A stretch of DNA of 64,000 nucleotides from Ottelia alismoides (GCA_037367405.1 JAZKJV010003272.1:87068-151067); one strand, 5' to 3'; shown: positions 11,830-24,299, counted from the stretch's first letter. The notes: generated by a model from the letters alone, not told the origin. Program-made: numbers and translations.

Positions 11830-12860
11830 AGACGTATCAACTTTTCCTATGTCTCCAATGATATATGCTAGCTCTCTTTTATGTTTTTGTGAATGAGTTA
11901 CCTTCTAATTGGAGTCATTACTTTCTCTCCATTCTTGCCACTCTACCTATAAACAACCTATTCGTAGGTGTCCTTTCTCATATCATGACCTTCTTCTCTA
12001 TTCCTGACATAGAGGATCCTAGAAAAATCAAAAGAGTGTTCTTTCGGAGAAGAATCAATGAGATTTAGCCGAGTTGTGGATGACAACCCTCCACCTCGTC
12101 TACGTTCGTCTCAACTAAGTCCCTTCCTACCATCCTCGATAACAAACTTTCATGGCTATGTCCCGCACCATGTTCGGCCTATTTCATATCCCTTTGACTA
12201 CTCTTGTGCTTACTAGTTACTAGAATTAGCAACTTCCTCCTAACCACACCTTTAGAGCCCAAGATGTTGTATATGTCATTTCCTTGCTTATGAATAGATT
12301 GCATGAGCGTGTTGAGTTGATGATGAGCCACAACATCAACATGGCTCGTGATGCGAATGATTTAGCAGCTTTTCAGAATGAACAAGGTGAGCTTATTATC
12401 GTCTTTCTGGTAGAATGGACAAGCTCGCAATGTCAAAGAAGTCATCTTCCTCCTCTCGTAAATCTGCTCGAGTCCCTCCTCCTGCTCGCACCAGTAATCC
12501 TACTCGTCCTGCTTAATCCTCTTGTGGCAAAGAGGATCCACATTCCAGACGTAGTGGATGCAAAAGAAGAAGAGATTGAAGAAGAAGAATAAGAAGAAGC
12601 TGACGAGGATCCGATCTTTGAGAATGATTCAAATGTTCAATGTACGCTCGCAGCATCTCAAAAGTGCTCGTCGTTCTTCCTCTTGGGCATTTGATTCAGA
12701 TTTTGACCTCGATGCCTAGTTATCTTTCTTTGTTTTTTCTTCATCTACGAGAGAATGTAATCTAAGAATGCTTTTCTAGTTTGCTTTAGTATCTTTTGTT
12801 CTCATATAAAGACTAATTTCTATCAATGAATTTCAAGTTTCTCAAGTTCTTTTTAATTAT
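11830..12860 (+). pseudogene. retroelement-associated ORF debris
   Basis: Broken + frames (for example 11865-12068, LPSNWSHYFLSILATLP; and 12284-12592, NINMARDANDLAAFQNEQGE) look like eroded protein sequence with stops between them. The style resembles the 'putative plant transposon protein' ORFs found in large gypsy elements, but similarity is too weak to name a family. It is followed at about 12865-12895 by a GACAAAAAAGGAGAAAAGAA purine tract like those before plant LTRs. Confidence 0.25.
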
Positions 12861-12960
12861 GACAAAAAAGGAGAAAAGAAAAGAAAGAATTTAGATGTTT
12901 TATGTGTTTATTAGTTATTTGTTTCAAGGAAGTTTTGCAAAAGTTGATTATCTAGGCTAA

Positions 12961-13420
12961 GAAAGAACCTATCAATCCTCGACCCTATGGTCAATCTCCT
13001 CCATGTGAATCAACACCTTTGAATTGGCTAGTCTACCTGATCCGTCTCATCAATTACACTAAGTCAGCATTACCACCATTCCAGCTCTCATTTTTTGTCT
13101 TCGGGGGTTAAAGGCACATTGAAATCACCTCCAGCCATTACATGCTTGGAGAGTAAAAATCTCTAGACCGACCATGATGCTCCTATTGTAGTTCTTTGTT
13201 CTTGGAGGCTTTTCCGATCTCACATGGTCTATATGACCAAACATCTCTTCTTATAACTGTACAATCATTGAAAAATTACAAACTAATATTCCCATTGATA
13301 ACTCCATTGCTATTAGAGTTTTGGTAATGTGAGGAACCTCGATTTTATCTTTTGACTTTTCAGCTTCCACTGCTTACTGCAGAAGGTATGATCTAATTTC
13401 CCTTTTCTCAATATCAATCA
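12961..13420 (-). pseudogene. L1 LINE endonuclease fragment
   Basis: On the - strand the stretch around 13080-13160 reads NGW then GGDFNVPLTPEDKK, allowing one frameshift. This matches the GDFN motif of the apurinic-like endonuclease of plant L1 ORF2. Upstream residues on the - strand (VYGP/HIDHVRSEK) fit the region that precedes GDFN. It is short, frameshifted and not linked to an RT. Confidence 0.4.
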
Positions 13421-13632
13421 CATATATATCTTGAACTCTAGGATTAATTTTTCTGATTCCATTCTCTTGAAATCTTGGATTATGATTATGCATGAAGACC
13501 ACACCATTTTGTATTCATATACGGAAGTAAACCACACATTACTAAATCACCGTAAAAGAAGAAGAATTTCTTCATTCTTTCTGTTAGAAAATAGAAAATG
13601 CGGAAGCGGAATGATAAACAGAGCATAAGAAC

Positions 13633-13954
13633 TGTTAGAAAAATAGTAAGCGGAAGCGGAATGATAAACCAGAGCATAAGAATAGGAAAGATAGACATGG
13701 AACACCATGATTTTACGTGGAACCCTACTCCGTGAGGAACGGGATGAAACCACGGGAGAAGTCCTCAAAGGGGCGTGTTATGCATTGCTTTTTCTCATCT
13801 GATACAGGAGGCCTGAGGCTTATAGCCTCCACATAGCCCCCAAGTCCCACCGCTGGACAATGTGGGACTAAACACTGGGATGGGGTAAATGGACCCTGGA
13901 GGTATCCATTTACCCATCTACAACTCAATAGGCGCTCAACCAACTACTCCAACA
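13633..13954 (-). repeat. 3' LTR of element A
   Basis: 322 bp, TGTTAGAAA...CTCCAACA on the + strand, matching 15789-16115. Confidence 0.85.
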
Positions 13955-15776
13955 CTCCCCCTCAAGCTGGAGCATGCAATGCTCAGCTTGGACAAACAAA
14001 CAGAAAGAAACTCAACTCAAAGCTACAGGACACTACGGACAATATCAACCCAACGCGCACATTGCTGCAGTCGAGGACGTTGCTTCTCATGCCGTCAAGG
14101 TGAGGAGGACGAACGGGCTGAAGTGTGAGTCAACTGAAGACTCGGAATCTGACTATCGAGTCTGAAACTGCGTCTGAAATCTCCTCGTCGAAGAACTGGG
14201 TCTCTCCTATCTGGCTCAGAGATACCTATGATACCACATTAAAACCCTTGCCCTTAATGGCATAGGGAATGGTCCTCTGCTCTGGAGTCCCTATGGCTCA
14301 CATGAAAACTCTGGCCTGACAATAAGAAGAATGATGGGGACCACAAAACTGAAGACCGCACACTCGTGCGTGTCTGAAACTGGACTCGAAATCAATCGTC
14401 GAGTCTGAACAACTGTAGAGTCTGGAATCTGAATGGTCTGGACTGGAAATCTGACATCTGATTCTGGATCTGGCTCAAGACCTGTGACTCTACATATATA
14501 CTCCCTCTTTCTCCCATACTTGTCGGAAAATGACATCGACAAAGTTGGGAGAAGACAAGATAAATAGGGGTAAACATGAATATCCACAGAAATTTCTTGC
14601 GGCTTTCTTTTTTTTCCTTTTTTTTGAATAATTTTTTTCGTAAGCCGTTTCATTTTTTTACGGCCTTTCCTTTTTTTTCCTTTTTTTTTTCCTTTTTTCT
14701 TTTTTTTGCTTTTCCATAAATGGCCGAATATCGGGCCCCCTTTTTGGACCCTTTCAAATATTTTTTTTAACAAAGGATACGACCCACTGGAGGAACCCTA
14801 TTTAGGGTTTCGGGAAATCCCCCACACACAAATAGCCGCCCCGAGGGGGGACCTTCAATTTTGCGACGCCTGCACTGAAGATGGGAGCGCCGTTGCCGAT
14901 GAGGTGGGCTGCTGGAGATGCTCTGCCTTGCTTGGGAAAGGGGCGGAGCTGCGCGATGATGCTCAGCCTCCTGGGGAGGCTACCTGGAGGCGCGAGTGGC
15001 AGAGAAGGGCGTCGCCTGGAGATGGGAGGCATAACGGGTGCGCCGCCATTGGGGCTGCCATGGTGGGACTCGATTGGAACCGCCGTCGGAGGGTGGCGCC
15101 GCAGGGACTGCCGCTTGCGCGAGGCTTCTTCGTCCGTGGAAGGGACACGTGGAATAGGGGCCTACGTCTTGGATCTGGGACCCGCGACTCGCGCGGACCT
15201 GGAGTAGCATCGTCTCGACCTGGATAAAGCCTGGGTATCGCCTGGGTATAAAGGGCTCTGCCGCCTCTGGAGTTGGCGATTTTCGTCGCTGTGTTGGGGC
15301 TCGTGTGAACTGCGCCTGGATACCGCTTATGCGAGATCGGGAGCGGCGATATGGAATCGTCGCGCAAGGGCTTCGTTCCCTGTGATGTCGGCTGGAGGCT
15401 TTGTGGTTTTGGAGATGTCGCGGTTGCGCCTCTGCTAGGGCAAATGCCGCTGGAAGGTGCTCTGTTCTGGAGGTGCGGAAGTCTTGAGATGAAAGGCTGG
15501 AACCGCCTCCCAGATCTAGAGCTCTTCTGGACAGAATATCTAGAGTTTCAAAAAATGAAACCCTGGAACTTTCTACAATGATGCTTGAGAACATGTAACC
15601 CTAAAGCACTAGGGTTTCAGAATATGGAGCCGACCCGTGCAGAAAATAGGGTTTCAACCCCAGAATTATGATCTTGAACTTGAACAAGTTACGAACACTA
15701 TCTTCATACAAATGATAAAACACTCGAATCTCGAATAAACAAATATAAAATTTTAACAACCTCGAGAATCGAACCC

Positions 15777-15788
15777 GCTCTGATACCA
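15777..15788 (-). promoter_or_regulatory. primer-binding site of element A (initiator tRNA-Met)
   Basis: The - strand reads TGGTATCAGAGC immediately after the 5' LTR, the usual plant LTR-retrotransposon primer site. Confidence 0.85.
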
Positions 15789-16115
15789 TGTAAGAAAAAT
15801 AGTAAGCTGAAGTGGAATGATAAAACAGAGCATAAGAATAGGAAAGATAGACATGGAACACCATGATTTTACGTGGAACCCTACTCCGTGAGGAGTGGGA
15901 TGAAACCACGGGAGAAGCCCTCAAAGGGGCGCGGTATGCATTGCTTTTTCTCATCTGATACAGGAGGCCTGAGGCTCCTTATATAGCCTCCACATGGCCT
16001 CCAAGTCCCACTGCTAGACAATGTAGGACTAAACACTGGGATGGGGTAAATGGACCCTGGAGGTATCCATTTACCCATCTACAACTCAATAGACGCTCAA
16101 CCAACTACTCCAACA
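15789..16115 (-). repeat. 5' LTR of element A
   Basis: 327 bp copy of 13633-13954. Both carry the GGCCTGAGGCT...GCCTCCACAT block and end CCAACA. Confidence 0.85.
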
Positions 16116-18823
16116 CAGAAATATGAAACATGGAAGACCAAGATTTACGTGGAACCCTACTCCCTAAGGAGCGGGATGAAAGCACAGGAGAAGCCTTCAA
16201 AGGGGCGGATATTGCATTCCTTTTTCTCAATGGATATAGGAGGTCTGGGGCTCCTTATGTAGCCTCCACAGAGCCTCCAAGTCCCACCACTGGTAGATGT
16301 GGGACTAAACATATGGATGGGGTAAATGGATCTTGGAGGTATCCATTTACCCATCTACATCATAAGAGACGCACAAACAAATACTCCAACACTCCTCCTC
16401 AAGCTAGAGCATGCAATGCTCAGCTTGGACAAACAGAAAGAAACTCAACTCACAATACATGACACTACAGACAATATCAACTCAACGCGCACAACTGTTG
16501 GCTGCTGTCGAGGACGTTGCTTCTCATGCCGTGCAGGTGAGGACATATTGGCTGGAGTGTGAGTCAACTGAATCTCCTCGTCGGAGAGCATATGCTTTGA
16601 ACTGCGCCTGTCAGAGTCACTGCAACTGGAATGAGTCTCCTCGTCGGAGTACTCTGGCTTGCCACAACATGTGGACAACTGCTCCATCTCTGAAAAGGGC
16701 CGAACTGAAAAAGGCTGTGGAAGTGCAATCCTCGTCAGAGTCCACGGTCGCTGGAGAATGGAGTCTGAAAAGTCTCCTCGTTGGAGAACTATGTCTCTCC
16801 CATCTGGCACAGAGAATTGTACTCTACTCTGGAGTCCCTATGATACCACATGAAAACCCTTGCCAACATGGCATATGGAATGGTCCTCTACTATGAAGTC
16901 CCTATGACTCACATGAAAACTCCGACCGACAAAATAAGAAGAATGATGGGGACCACTACAAAAGATGGCATACATGTGCTCATTTGAAAAGACCGCATAT
17001 TTGTGCGTGTCGGAAACTATGGACTCATAATCAATCGTCGAGTCTGAATCTGAAATTTGTAGAGTCTGAACAAATGGCTCATTTTTGACAAATCTGAATA
17101 TGGAATATACCTGTGACTCTACACAATACTCTCCCTTTCTCTCATACTTGTCGGAAAATGAACATCGACAATGTTGGGAGAAGACAATAACATGGGGAAA
17201 AACAAAATCAATTAGCCGATCACATTTTTTTTGGCTTTTCGTGCAAATTTTTCTCTCCTTTTTTCTGGCTATTTCCATTTTTTTAATAGCTGTGACAAGC
17301 ATTTTTTTAAACAATTTTTTATAGGCCGTTTATCTTCTTTTTTTCGGCTTTTCTGCATACGTCTTTTCTCAATTTTTTTGTACGTGCCTTTTCCTTACAA
17401 AAATTTCCTTTTTTTCTTCTCACGTCTTCCTTTTTTTAAACAACTGGACCGTCCCTTTTTACGCAGTAGGCCCTTCTTCAAGATACAACTTTTTTTTAAT
17501 AAATGATGGGCCATCAGGCCCTAGCTTCCCGCAAACGCGCTAGGGTTCCCAACTTGGGAACCCTCCTTCGAAGGACGCCGCCTGGAGGTTGGAGCAGTAG
17601 CGGAATGCCTGGCAGCGCTAGGAGGAGCACCTGGAGGCGCAAGGAGAGGCACACAGTGCCGTGGTGCACGCGTGGAGGAGGGGATTCCGCCTGGGGAAGC
17701 CGCCTTGAAGGAGATGACGAGCTCCACCTGGAGAAGTTGGCGGTTGACCTGGACTTCAGGGCGATGAGGAAGAGATGCTCCGTCTGGGAGCGGAGGTCGG
17801 AGGGGGACACACAACCGCATGCTGGAAAAACTGCTGGAGAGAAGGAGCGACGACGAGGTTGCGAGCAACGTCTGGGAGAAGAAGAGAGGAGCGCGCCATG
17901 GAAGATGTTGGAGGGCGCCGCTTGCGCCTGTTCGGCTACGCCACCTGGAATTGCTGTCATCGCTTCGCCTGGACTTGAGTAGGATGAGGCGGAGGCACCA
18001 AAGCTCGCTGCTACACAGGTGGAGGTATGGGCTCGGACGCGCACGGTTCCTGCGCGACGCCTGCTCTTGTCTAGGAAAATGGCATCTCATGGAAGGGGAA
18101 AGCGCCATCGAGCGTGTTCTGAGATACGCGATGGCGGTGACTCCGCCTGAAGGAGAGTAATGACATCACCCCACCTAAAGGAGAGCAGTAGCATCGCCAC
18201 TGCTTCTGGAATAGGGAGGTGCCTCCCTTGAGGGGAGGACCCCTGGGAACGATGCTGCGCCTGGAGGAGATTCGCGACGAGGCGAGAGGAAAGGCGGGTT
18301 TGGATGAGATCGCCATGCTAGGCCGCATCACAGCGGCGGCAGTGCTCAATGAGTCCAGGCTGCGACGCCTTTATCGTCGAGCATAACTTAGGGCATAAGA
18401 AATCTAGAACATGGCGACGATCTGGGACTTGAAAGAACAACACGAGATCTAGAGAGCCTAAAAAAAGACGAGATCTAGAACTTGATGACTTGAATAATAC
18501 TCCTCCAACTTTAATCAAACAATCAAAAAACTGAATTTGATAATCGAATCTCGAAAAAAAATCCTCAAGAGCAAATCCTTGAGAATCGAACCCGCTTTGA
18601 TACCATGTTAAAAAATAGAGAATGCGGAAGCGAAATGATAAACAAAACATAAGAACAGAAATATGAAACATGGAAGACCAAGATTTACTTATAACCCTAC
18701 TCCCTAAGGAGCGGGATGAAACCACGGAAGAAACCCTCAAAGGGGCGGATATTGCATTCCTTTTTCTCAATGGATACAGGAGGTCTGGGGCTCCTTATAT
18801 AGCCTCCACAGAGCCTCCAAGTC

Positions 18824-19283
18824 TGATGCAAAACAAATTTGGCGCGGCGACAAAAAATTAAATATTTTGAACGGTGGATTTTTGGTGGAGAAAATAGAGG
18901 GGTTGAGAAGAGAAACTCGTCGGGAACACGAGGGATTAGGGAGGAAGATCGTGAAGATCACGCGTGGGGAGAGAGAGAGGGGAGAGGAGAGAGATAAAAT
19001 CTCAACTTTTTAATAAAATGAACTGTCTCAAAACAATGGACCACCATCCCTTTATATAGGAGGGATGAGATTACAAAAATAGAAATCAAATTCAAATTGA
19101 CAACTAATTATCCTAAATAGACTCTAACTAATTAACCGACTAACTACCTAATTTGAAATCCAAAATAAAGCTAATTGAGATCACACGCGATCTCTTTATT
19201 TAAATTAAAAAAGCGCGACGACAAAAAAATGCGACGACATAATTAATAAATGCAGCCCTATATTTTAATTCCATGCTGCATCA
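18824..19283 (-). repeat. 3' LTR of element C
   Basis: 460 bp, nearly identical to 20597-21057. It includes a CTTTATATAGGAGGG (TATA-like) stretch. Confidence 0.9.
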
Positions 19284-20199
19284 ACTCTCCTCCGCTTTAA
19301 AAATTCGTCTCCCGACGAAATGTTGGATCTTTGTTCCCTCGGCGGAGAAGTCGATGTTTAAACCATACTTCCAAACTCCCCAATTTGATCTTTTTCCATG
19401 TTACGTTTGTAATTTCTTTTCACTGAAGGGCATGGCTGCAAATGTTCTACCCCTTCACTTAAAAAGATTCCATAGCATGATATGTCTTCCAATTGGCCCC
19501 ATTGATAAATAATTTTGGTAGGAGGGGGCTTTCTGTAAGTTTTCCAAAAGATGTCATCCCTCAAGTTAGGGAATCCGATTGAGGAGGCATTCCTCATCGT
19601 TAGGGTTCCTTCTCCTTTTATACGGCGGCAGTGGCATGACGGGAAGGGAGGGCATAGGCGGTGGCAGGGGCTTGGACTGGATGGCCACGGGCGATGGCAC
19701 CGAGTTCGTCTGTGGCCGTGGCAGGGGGCAGATGCGGGGCCGCAAGGGAGGTGTGGGTGAGGTGACGAGGAGGGATGTTGGCGGGAGGGGTAGTGGCGAT
19801 GGGGAGGCGGGGTCGTGGCGAGTAGTGCGTGGGAAGGAGGGGAGCCTGGGATGGGGCGAGGCGAGGGAGGGAGGCGGAGTATGGGAAGGCGACGCGGTGG
19901 AGGCGCGCAGGGGCTGCGGCCTGGGTAGGGAGAGCCAAGGAGAGAAGGGGGGTGGGGAAGATGGCCGGCGGCGCGGGAAGGGGAAAGGCAGCGGAGGGGA
20001 GGGGTTAGGGTTAGGGGGAGGGGAACGCAACACGGGGAAAGGGGAGGGGTTGGTTGCGGGTCAACGGGAAGGGACAACGGCGATGTGGATGGGGAGTTGG
20101 GTGTTGGGGCAGCGGAAGGCGTCGACGGGACTGGGAGCATGGCTGGGGACGTAGGTGCGACGAAGATGGTGGGTGGGGTCCGCGCAAGGGCGGATGGGG

Positions 20200-20560
20200 T
20201 GGGTCGATTTCGGGGGGTTTTGCGAATCTGAAATTACCTGGACAGCCCTCGGATCGACCTTTTTTTCTTCCGAAATGGCCTGGACAACGGCCGGTTCGTC
20301 GTTGACGGCGAGATTTTCGTCTTCAAATTCGGTGTCGGTGATTGGTGTCGCTGAAGCCTTCGATTTGGCGGCGCGTAGGGCCTCGAAGTTAGCCATAAGA
20401 GCTTGAAACTCGGAGTGGAATGTAGTTTGCAAATCACGTAACATGCGCTCCGTCTCCTTGTTATAGGCGTCGATGGCAGAGATGGCTCGTCGTTTTTGTC
20501 CGGATGAACGATGGTCCCTTGATGCATGTCGGTGCGAGCATCTGGACGGATCGTCAGATC
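20200..20560 (-). pseudogene. gag-like N-terminal fragment of element C
   Basis: Just inside the primer site the - strand has a frame with LQTTFHSEFQALMANFEALR and an acidic follow-on (DTEFEDENLAVNDEP). This resembles the coiled N-terminus of plant gypsy gag proteins. It ends in Pro-rich sequence with no capsid core, knuckle or pol after it. Confidence 0.4.
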
Positions 20561-20596
20561 ATGAGGACGATCTGTAGGCCATGCTCTGATACCAAT

Positions 20597-21057
20597 TGAT
20601 GCAAAACAAATTTGGCGCGGCGACGGAAAATTAAATATTTTGAACGGTGGATTTTTGGATGAGAAAATAGAGGGGTTGAGAAGAGAAACTCGTCGGGAAC
20701 ACGGGGGATTAGGGAGGAAGATCGTGAAGATCACGCGTGGGGAGAGAGAGAGGGGAGAGGAGAGAGATAAAATCTCAACTTTTTAATAAAACTGAACTGT
20801 CACAAAACAATGGACCACCATCCCTTTATATAGGAGGGATGAGATTTCAAAAATAGAAATCAAATTCAAATTGACAACTAATTATCCTAAATAGACTCTA
20901 ACTAATTAACCGACTAACTACCTAATTTGAAATTCAAAATAAAGCTAATTGAGATCACATGCGATCTCTTTATTTAAATTAAAAAAACGCGACGACAAAA
21001 AAAATACGACGGCATAATTAATAATGCAGCCCTATATTTTGATTCCACGTTGCATCA
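20597..21057 (-). repeat. 5' LTR of element C
   Basis: 461 bp partner of 18824-19283, preceded by the tRNA-Met primer site at 20583-20594. Confidence 0.9.
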
Positions 21058-22004
21058 AAGTCCCACCACTGGTAGATGTGGGACTAAACATATGGATGGG
21101 GTAAATGGATCCTGGAGGTATCCATTTACCCATTTACATCATAAGAGGCGTACAACCAAATACTCCCAACACTTTCATGATTATTATAGTACGTGAGATT
21201 TTGTTTTTTTGCATAAATTGCCACTCAAGTCTTTTGACCAAGTTGATTTTAATTTTGATGGTGACTTACACGGAGACGCACATTTGGAATTTGGGGAACA
21301 GAGGGAAAGAAAATGCGGCAGGCCTTGCAGATTGAGGGAGGAACACTGATGAGTGCAGATTCCATTTACCACATAAATACATTATAGAGAGGGGGATGCG
21401 AGAGTGGAACTCCAATTTTCTACACATCTTTACTCCTAATAGATTACTAATTTAAATAAACTAACTTGATCTCTTTCAATCCTCAAGATCTTCAATTAAT
21501 TTCAATTTAATTATTAAGATAAAATACAAGTGGACTCAAAGTAAACTAGAATAACTGTCTTATCTTCAAATTGGCCAAACCTTGATTTTGGATTGCATCA
21601 TTTCCTAATATAACTGCCTTCAAATTGGTAATCTTTTCTGGATTCTGATGCTTGGATAGCTTTGCGGTGGCTACTAGATTAGATTGAGGGTTTGCTTACA
21701 TTTTTAGCAAGTCTTGAGCTTTCATGTCAACTCTCTAACCACACACTTTCTTACATAGGGTGTCCTACCTGCAAATTTTGAAGTTGGTAGTTTTTATTCA
21801 GTTATTTAAAATCATGAATTGTATTTCTTTATTCCACGACTTAATTATAAAGACACACTTTAAGGGTGCACAACAATTTATCCAAAAGAAATAACTCCAA
21901 CTATTTTTTGAATCCTCCAAGATTCTACGACTTTGTTAAGGCTACATAACCCAACAAAAAATGGTGGTCACATGATGGTGGTGTTTTAGTCGAGGACTCG
22001 AGAG

Positions 22005-23130
22005 GAGTAGATGGATCTGTCAACATGAGATCGTTGGCACATAACGGAAATTACATGCATGGTCCATATATGGAGCAGAGGGTGAGTAGTGGTTATTAAC
22101 GATAAGGTTTGAAAAAACGAAAGGCGGAACGAGGCGTTTTCCCTGGAGGCGAGGCGAGGCGTAGCCTCGAGGCGATCGAGGCGTAAGCCTCAGTTTGTAT
22201 AGAAAAATACTTACAAAAAGTATAATAAATATATTTATAATGAAATTATGAAGATAAGAACGTGAAAGAAAGGATATGTAAATTCCATAAACCTATCTAC
22301 TAAATTTCTACCCAATCTTTTATGGCCTTCTCGCTTTTTGTACTTTCGACCCTCTTTTTTATTTCTAATATATTGGGGTGAACACCACTGAGTGTATCCC
22401 CCTTTTTCTTGGCTTCAAAAAAAAAATCTACCCAATCAAAAATAGAATCATTAACTATAATTGCCATAAAAATATCAAAGACAGCATATTTTTCGTTAAA
22501 AATATTGTGATGCATAAAAAATTATGATTAGATGTATTTGTTATATGACTAATATATAAAATATGACAACAATGACATGCCTTGAATCTAATCTTGTTTT
22601 TTCTAATTAGTATATTGCGTTTCTCATTATGTCACCTCATTTAACACTAGCTTTTTTTTTAAACTTTATGGATTGTGTATTTAAAAGTGTAATATTAAGA
22701 ATTTCTTGGAAAAAAATAGACAAGTTTAATGCTCAATATGAATATGAACAAACTTAAAATTCCAAGCATTCATCTTGTAAATATATATCCTAGACAACTA
22801 TACATTTATAAGCATCTAAAACTACCAAGAAGACAATTTAAATCCTTAAAAAATGCTTTAAATTTCAGAAAACGCCTCACTGACCGCCTCGCCCGCCTCA
22901 CCGCCTCGACCTTCTGAGGCGTATGCCTCATCAATTCCATCTGAGGCGTACGCCTCGAGGCTAAAAATCACCGCCCCATTTCGCCTCGACCGCCTCGACC
23001 GCCTCGAGGCTAGCCTTTTAATACCATGATTAACGGTGGATCTGTCGACATGAGATCGGTGGGCACATAATGCAAATTACATGCATGGTCCGTATATAGA
23101 GTAGATGGTGAGTGGCGGCGATTAACGATG
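22005..23130. repeat. ~100-bp direct repeat flanking hAT element 1
   Basis: About 22005-22102 and 23033-23130 share GGATCTGTC(A/G)ACATGAGATCG, AATTACATGCATGGTCC and a trailing GATTAACGA. The hAT element sits at the junction of this tandem duplication. Confidence 0.7.
22103..23028. mobile_element. non-autonomous hAT element 1 (GCCTCGAGGC-rich)
   Basis: Flanks are ATTAACGA and ATTAACGG, a 7-of-8 match for the 8-bp hAT target duplication. Ends are imperfect inverted repeats (TAAGGTTTGAAAA left; the right end in reverse complement is CATGGTATTAAAA). Both subterminal regions are packed with GCCTCGA/GAGGC units, including the palindrome GCCTCGAGGC. No transposase is encoded. It shares ends and subterminal units with the element at 35967-36789. 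Confidence 0.75.
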
Positions 23131-23240
23131 GGAGAGGGTGATGGAAAGATTGTGTGTGCATGAGTTGGTTATCAGATATCGAGGACTAGCTAGGGATCTA
23201 GGGCGACAAGGGTTGTGCTATGATGATGCGGCTTGTGGCA

Positions 23241-23334
23241 TTGTGCACATCTATTAGTACGTGCAGACATCGATGCTTGTGGTCGGTTTGTGCACATCTA
23301 TTAGTATGTGCATGCACCGATGCTTCTAGTCAGT
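23241..23334. repeat. 47-bp tandem duplication
   Basis: Two adjacent copies (23241-23287 and 23288-23334) begin TTGTGCACATCTATTAGTA and end near 'GATGCTT'. They lie within old element G. Confidence 0.75.
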
Positions 23335-24299
23335 CTACGGTTCTATCATCAAGAGGAGATGTCAATGCCTGCAAATGAATGGGGGAGGAGAGTGGTGGAC
23401 TCTGCACCCTGCAACTAATGGTAAAGGGGCTTCTTATGGTTGATGCAGCCATAGGTGGCTAAATGTTGGGGAACTCACCAATGATGATATCAATGGTGTA
23501 GTTTGTGATGTTAGAAGCATTGGTGATGCGAGCGTCAAAATGATGGTAGCATAGTGAGGAAGGGCCAAGAGATATCATGGACATCACTAGTTGCTTTGAG
23601 GATGAGGGTTTCAATGAGGATATTTCTGATTGTGTTGCTTTGGCAGGACAAGGTGCATCAATGACTTGATTTTAGAGGATCTTGTCCTCTGTCAATGAAC
23701 ACACCTGTTGAAGAACTTTCAAACTTGACTTGAGACGACTCTTTAACCATTGTTGATACAAATGTGATCTGTCGCCTAAGATGTCTTAATTTAAGCCTTG
23801 GTCGCCAGTATTTAGTAGGATCATGAATCATGAGAATAATTCAAACTCCTTGTTCTAATACCACTTCAATTATGCAAAGTGGAGCTTGGGTATGAGGATA
23901 GATAACACGATTAACTTCGTGGGTAGATGAAGGAACATGGATGAGTGGCCTGAAGGCACAAAAAATAGAGGGGAGTGTGGATATGGGAGGCGAACTCAAT
24001 TATCGTGATCTCATATAACTTGTCTATACAAAAGCATACTAACCACTTTACATAATAGTGGATGGACTTTTAAAAGGAATTTGTCAATGAAAATTGAGTT
24101 TTAATCAAATAGATATGATCGACGTCTAATTGACTTTTAAATTTAAATAAATCAACATGATCTATTCCTAAAGTTTACATCACCGATCCCGACTTGTTCT
24201 CAATTCAATTATTAAAATAAAATAGGAATGGACTCAAACTAAATGGAAATAACCGTCAAATCCCTAATTTACGTAGTTCCCCAATTTTGGATTGCATCA

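Larger units (their letters stand above)
13633..16115 (-). mobile_element. non-autonomous LTR retrotransposon A, nested in the 3' LTR of B
   Basis: LTRs at 13633-13954 and 15789-16115 are highly similar and both run TGTTAG/TGTAAG...CCAACA. The tRNA-Met primer site (GCTCTGATACCA, 15777-15788) directly precedes the 5' LTR. The polypurine tract (complement CTCCCCCTCAAG, 13955-13966) follows the 3' LTR. Orientation is -. It has interrupted the LTR of its own relative B between 'CATAAGAAC' and 'AGAAATATG'. The target duplication is not clean (only one base is repeated), suggesting a small deletion. The interior is about 1.8 kb and non-coding. Confidence 0.85.
18824..21057 (-). mobile_element. non-autonomous LTR retrotransposon C, nested in the 5' LTR of B
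   Basis: A perfect 5-bp target duplication AAGTC flanks it (18819-18823, 21058-21062). LTRs 18824-19283 (460 bp) and 20597-21057 (461 bp) are near-identical and run TGATGCA...TGCATCA. The primer site GCTCTGATACCA (20583-20594) lies 2 bp from the 5' LTR, and the complement of a GGAGGAGAG polypurine tract follows 19283. Orientation is -. The only coding trace is a gag-like N-terminal piece on the - strand at about 20200-20450 (LQTTFHSEFQALMANFEALR). The rest, 19560-20200, is a GC-rich Pro-coding block that may be captured sequence. Confidence 0.9.
13582..21171 (-). mobile_element. non-autonomous LTR retrotransposon B (host to A and C)
   Basis: A perfect 5-bp target duplication CTTTC flanks the unit (13577-13581 and 21172-21176). 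The 3' LTR is split as 13582-13632 plus 16116-16391, and the 5' LTR as 18606-18823 plus 21063-21171. Each sums to 327 bp. The primer-binding site GCTTTGATACCA (18594-18605) abuts the 5' LTR, and a CTCCTCCTCAAG polypurine complement follows the 3' LTR, giving - orientation. The internal 2.2 kb has no gag, RT or integrase, only poly-T-rich stretches and a GC-rich block with recurring CGCCTGGAG. It must use enzymes from another element. Confidence 0.85.
21181..24299 (-). mobile_element. old LTR element G (degraded), carrying a hAT insertion
   Basis: Two diverged copies of one sequence end in GGATTGCATCA, at 21600 and 24299. They share 'AAATAAA(C/T)(T)AAC', 'GGACTCAAA(G/C)TAAA' and 'TTTTGGATTGCATCA' in order, so they look like LTRs of about 420-430 bp. 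A degraded primer-site complement (GTTCTAATACCA, about 23852-23863) precedes the right copy. CATGA occurs at both outer edges (21176-21180 and 24300-24304), a possible target duplication. The interior is non-coding and interrupted at 22103-23028. Similarity is low, so the call is tentative. Confidence 0.45.

Noticed and set aside
14291..14773. Lys-rich 160-codon ORF on the - strand in element A (and similar at 16838-17314)
   Set aside because: The Lys-rich part is just poly-T on the + strand, and the similar stretches in A, B and D do not keep a common frame.
17503..18160. Overlapping 150-200-codon ORFs on both strands in element B
   Set aside because: High GC content makes stops rare in several frames at once; no domain is seen and the block is not conserved between copies.
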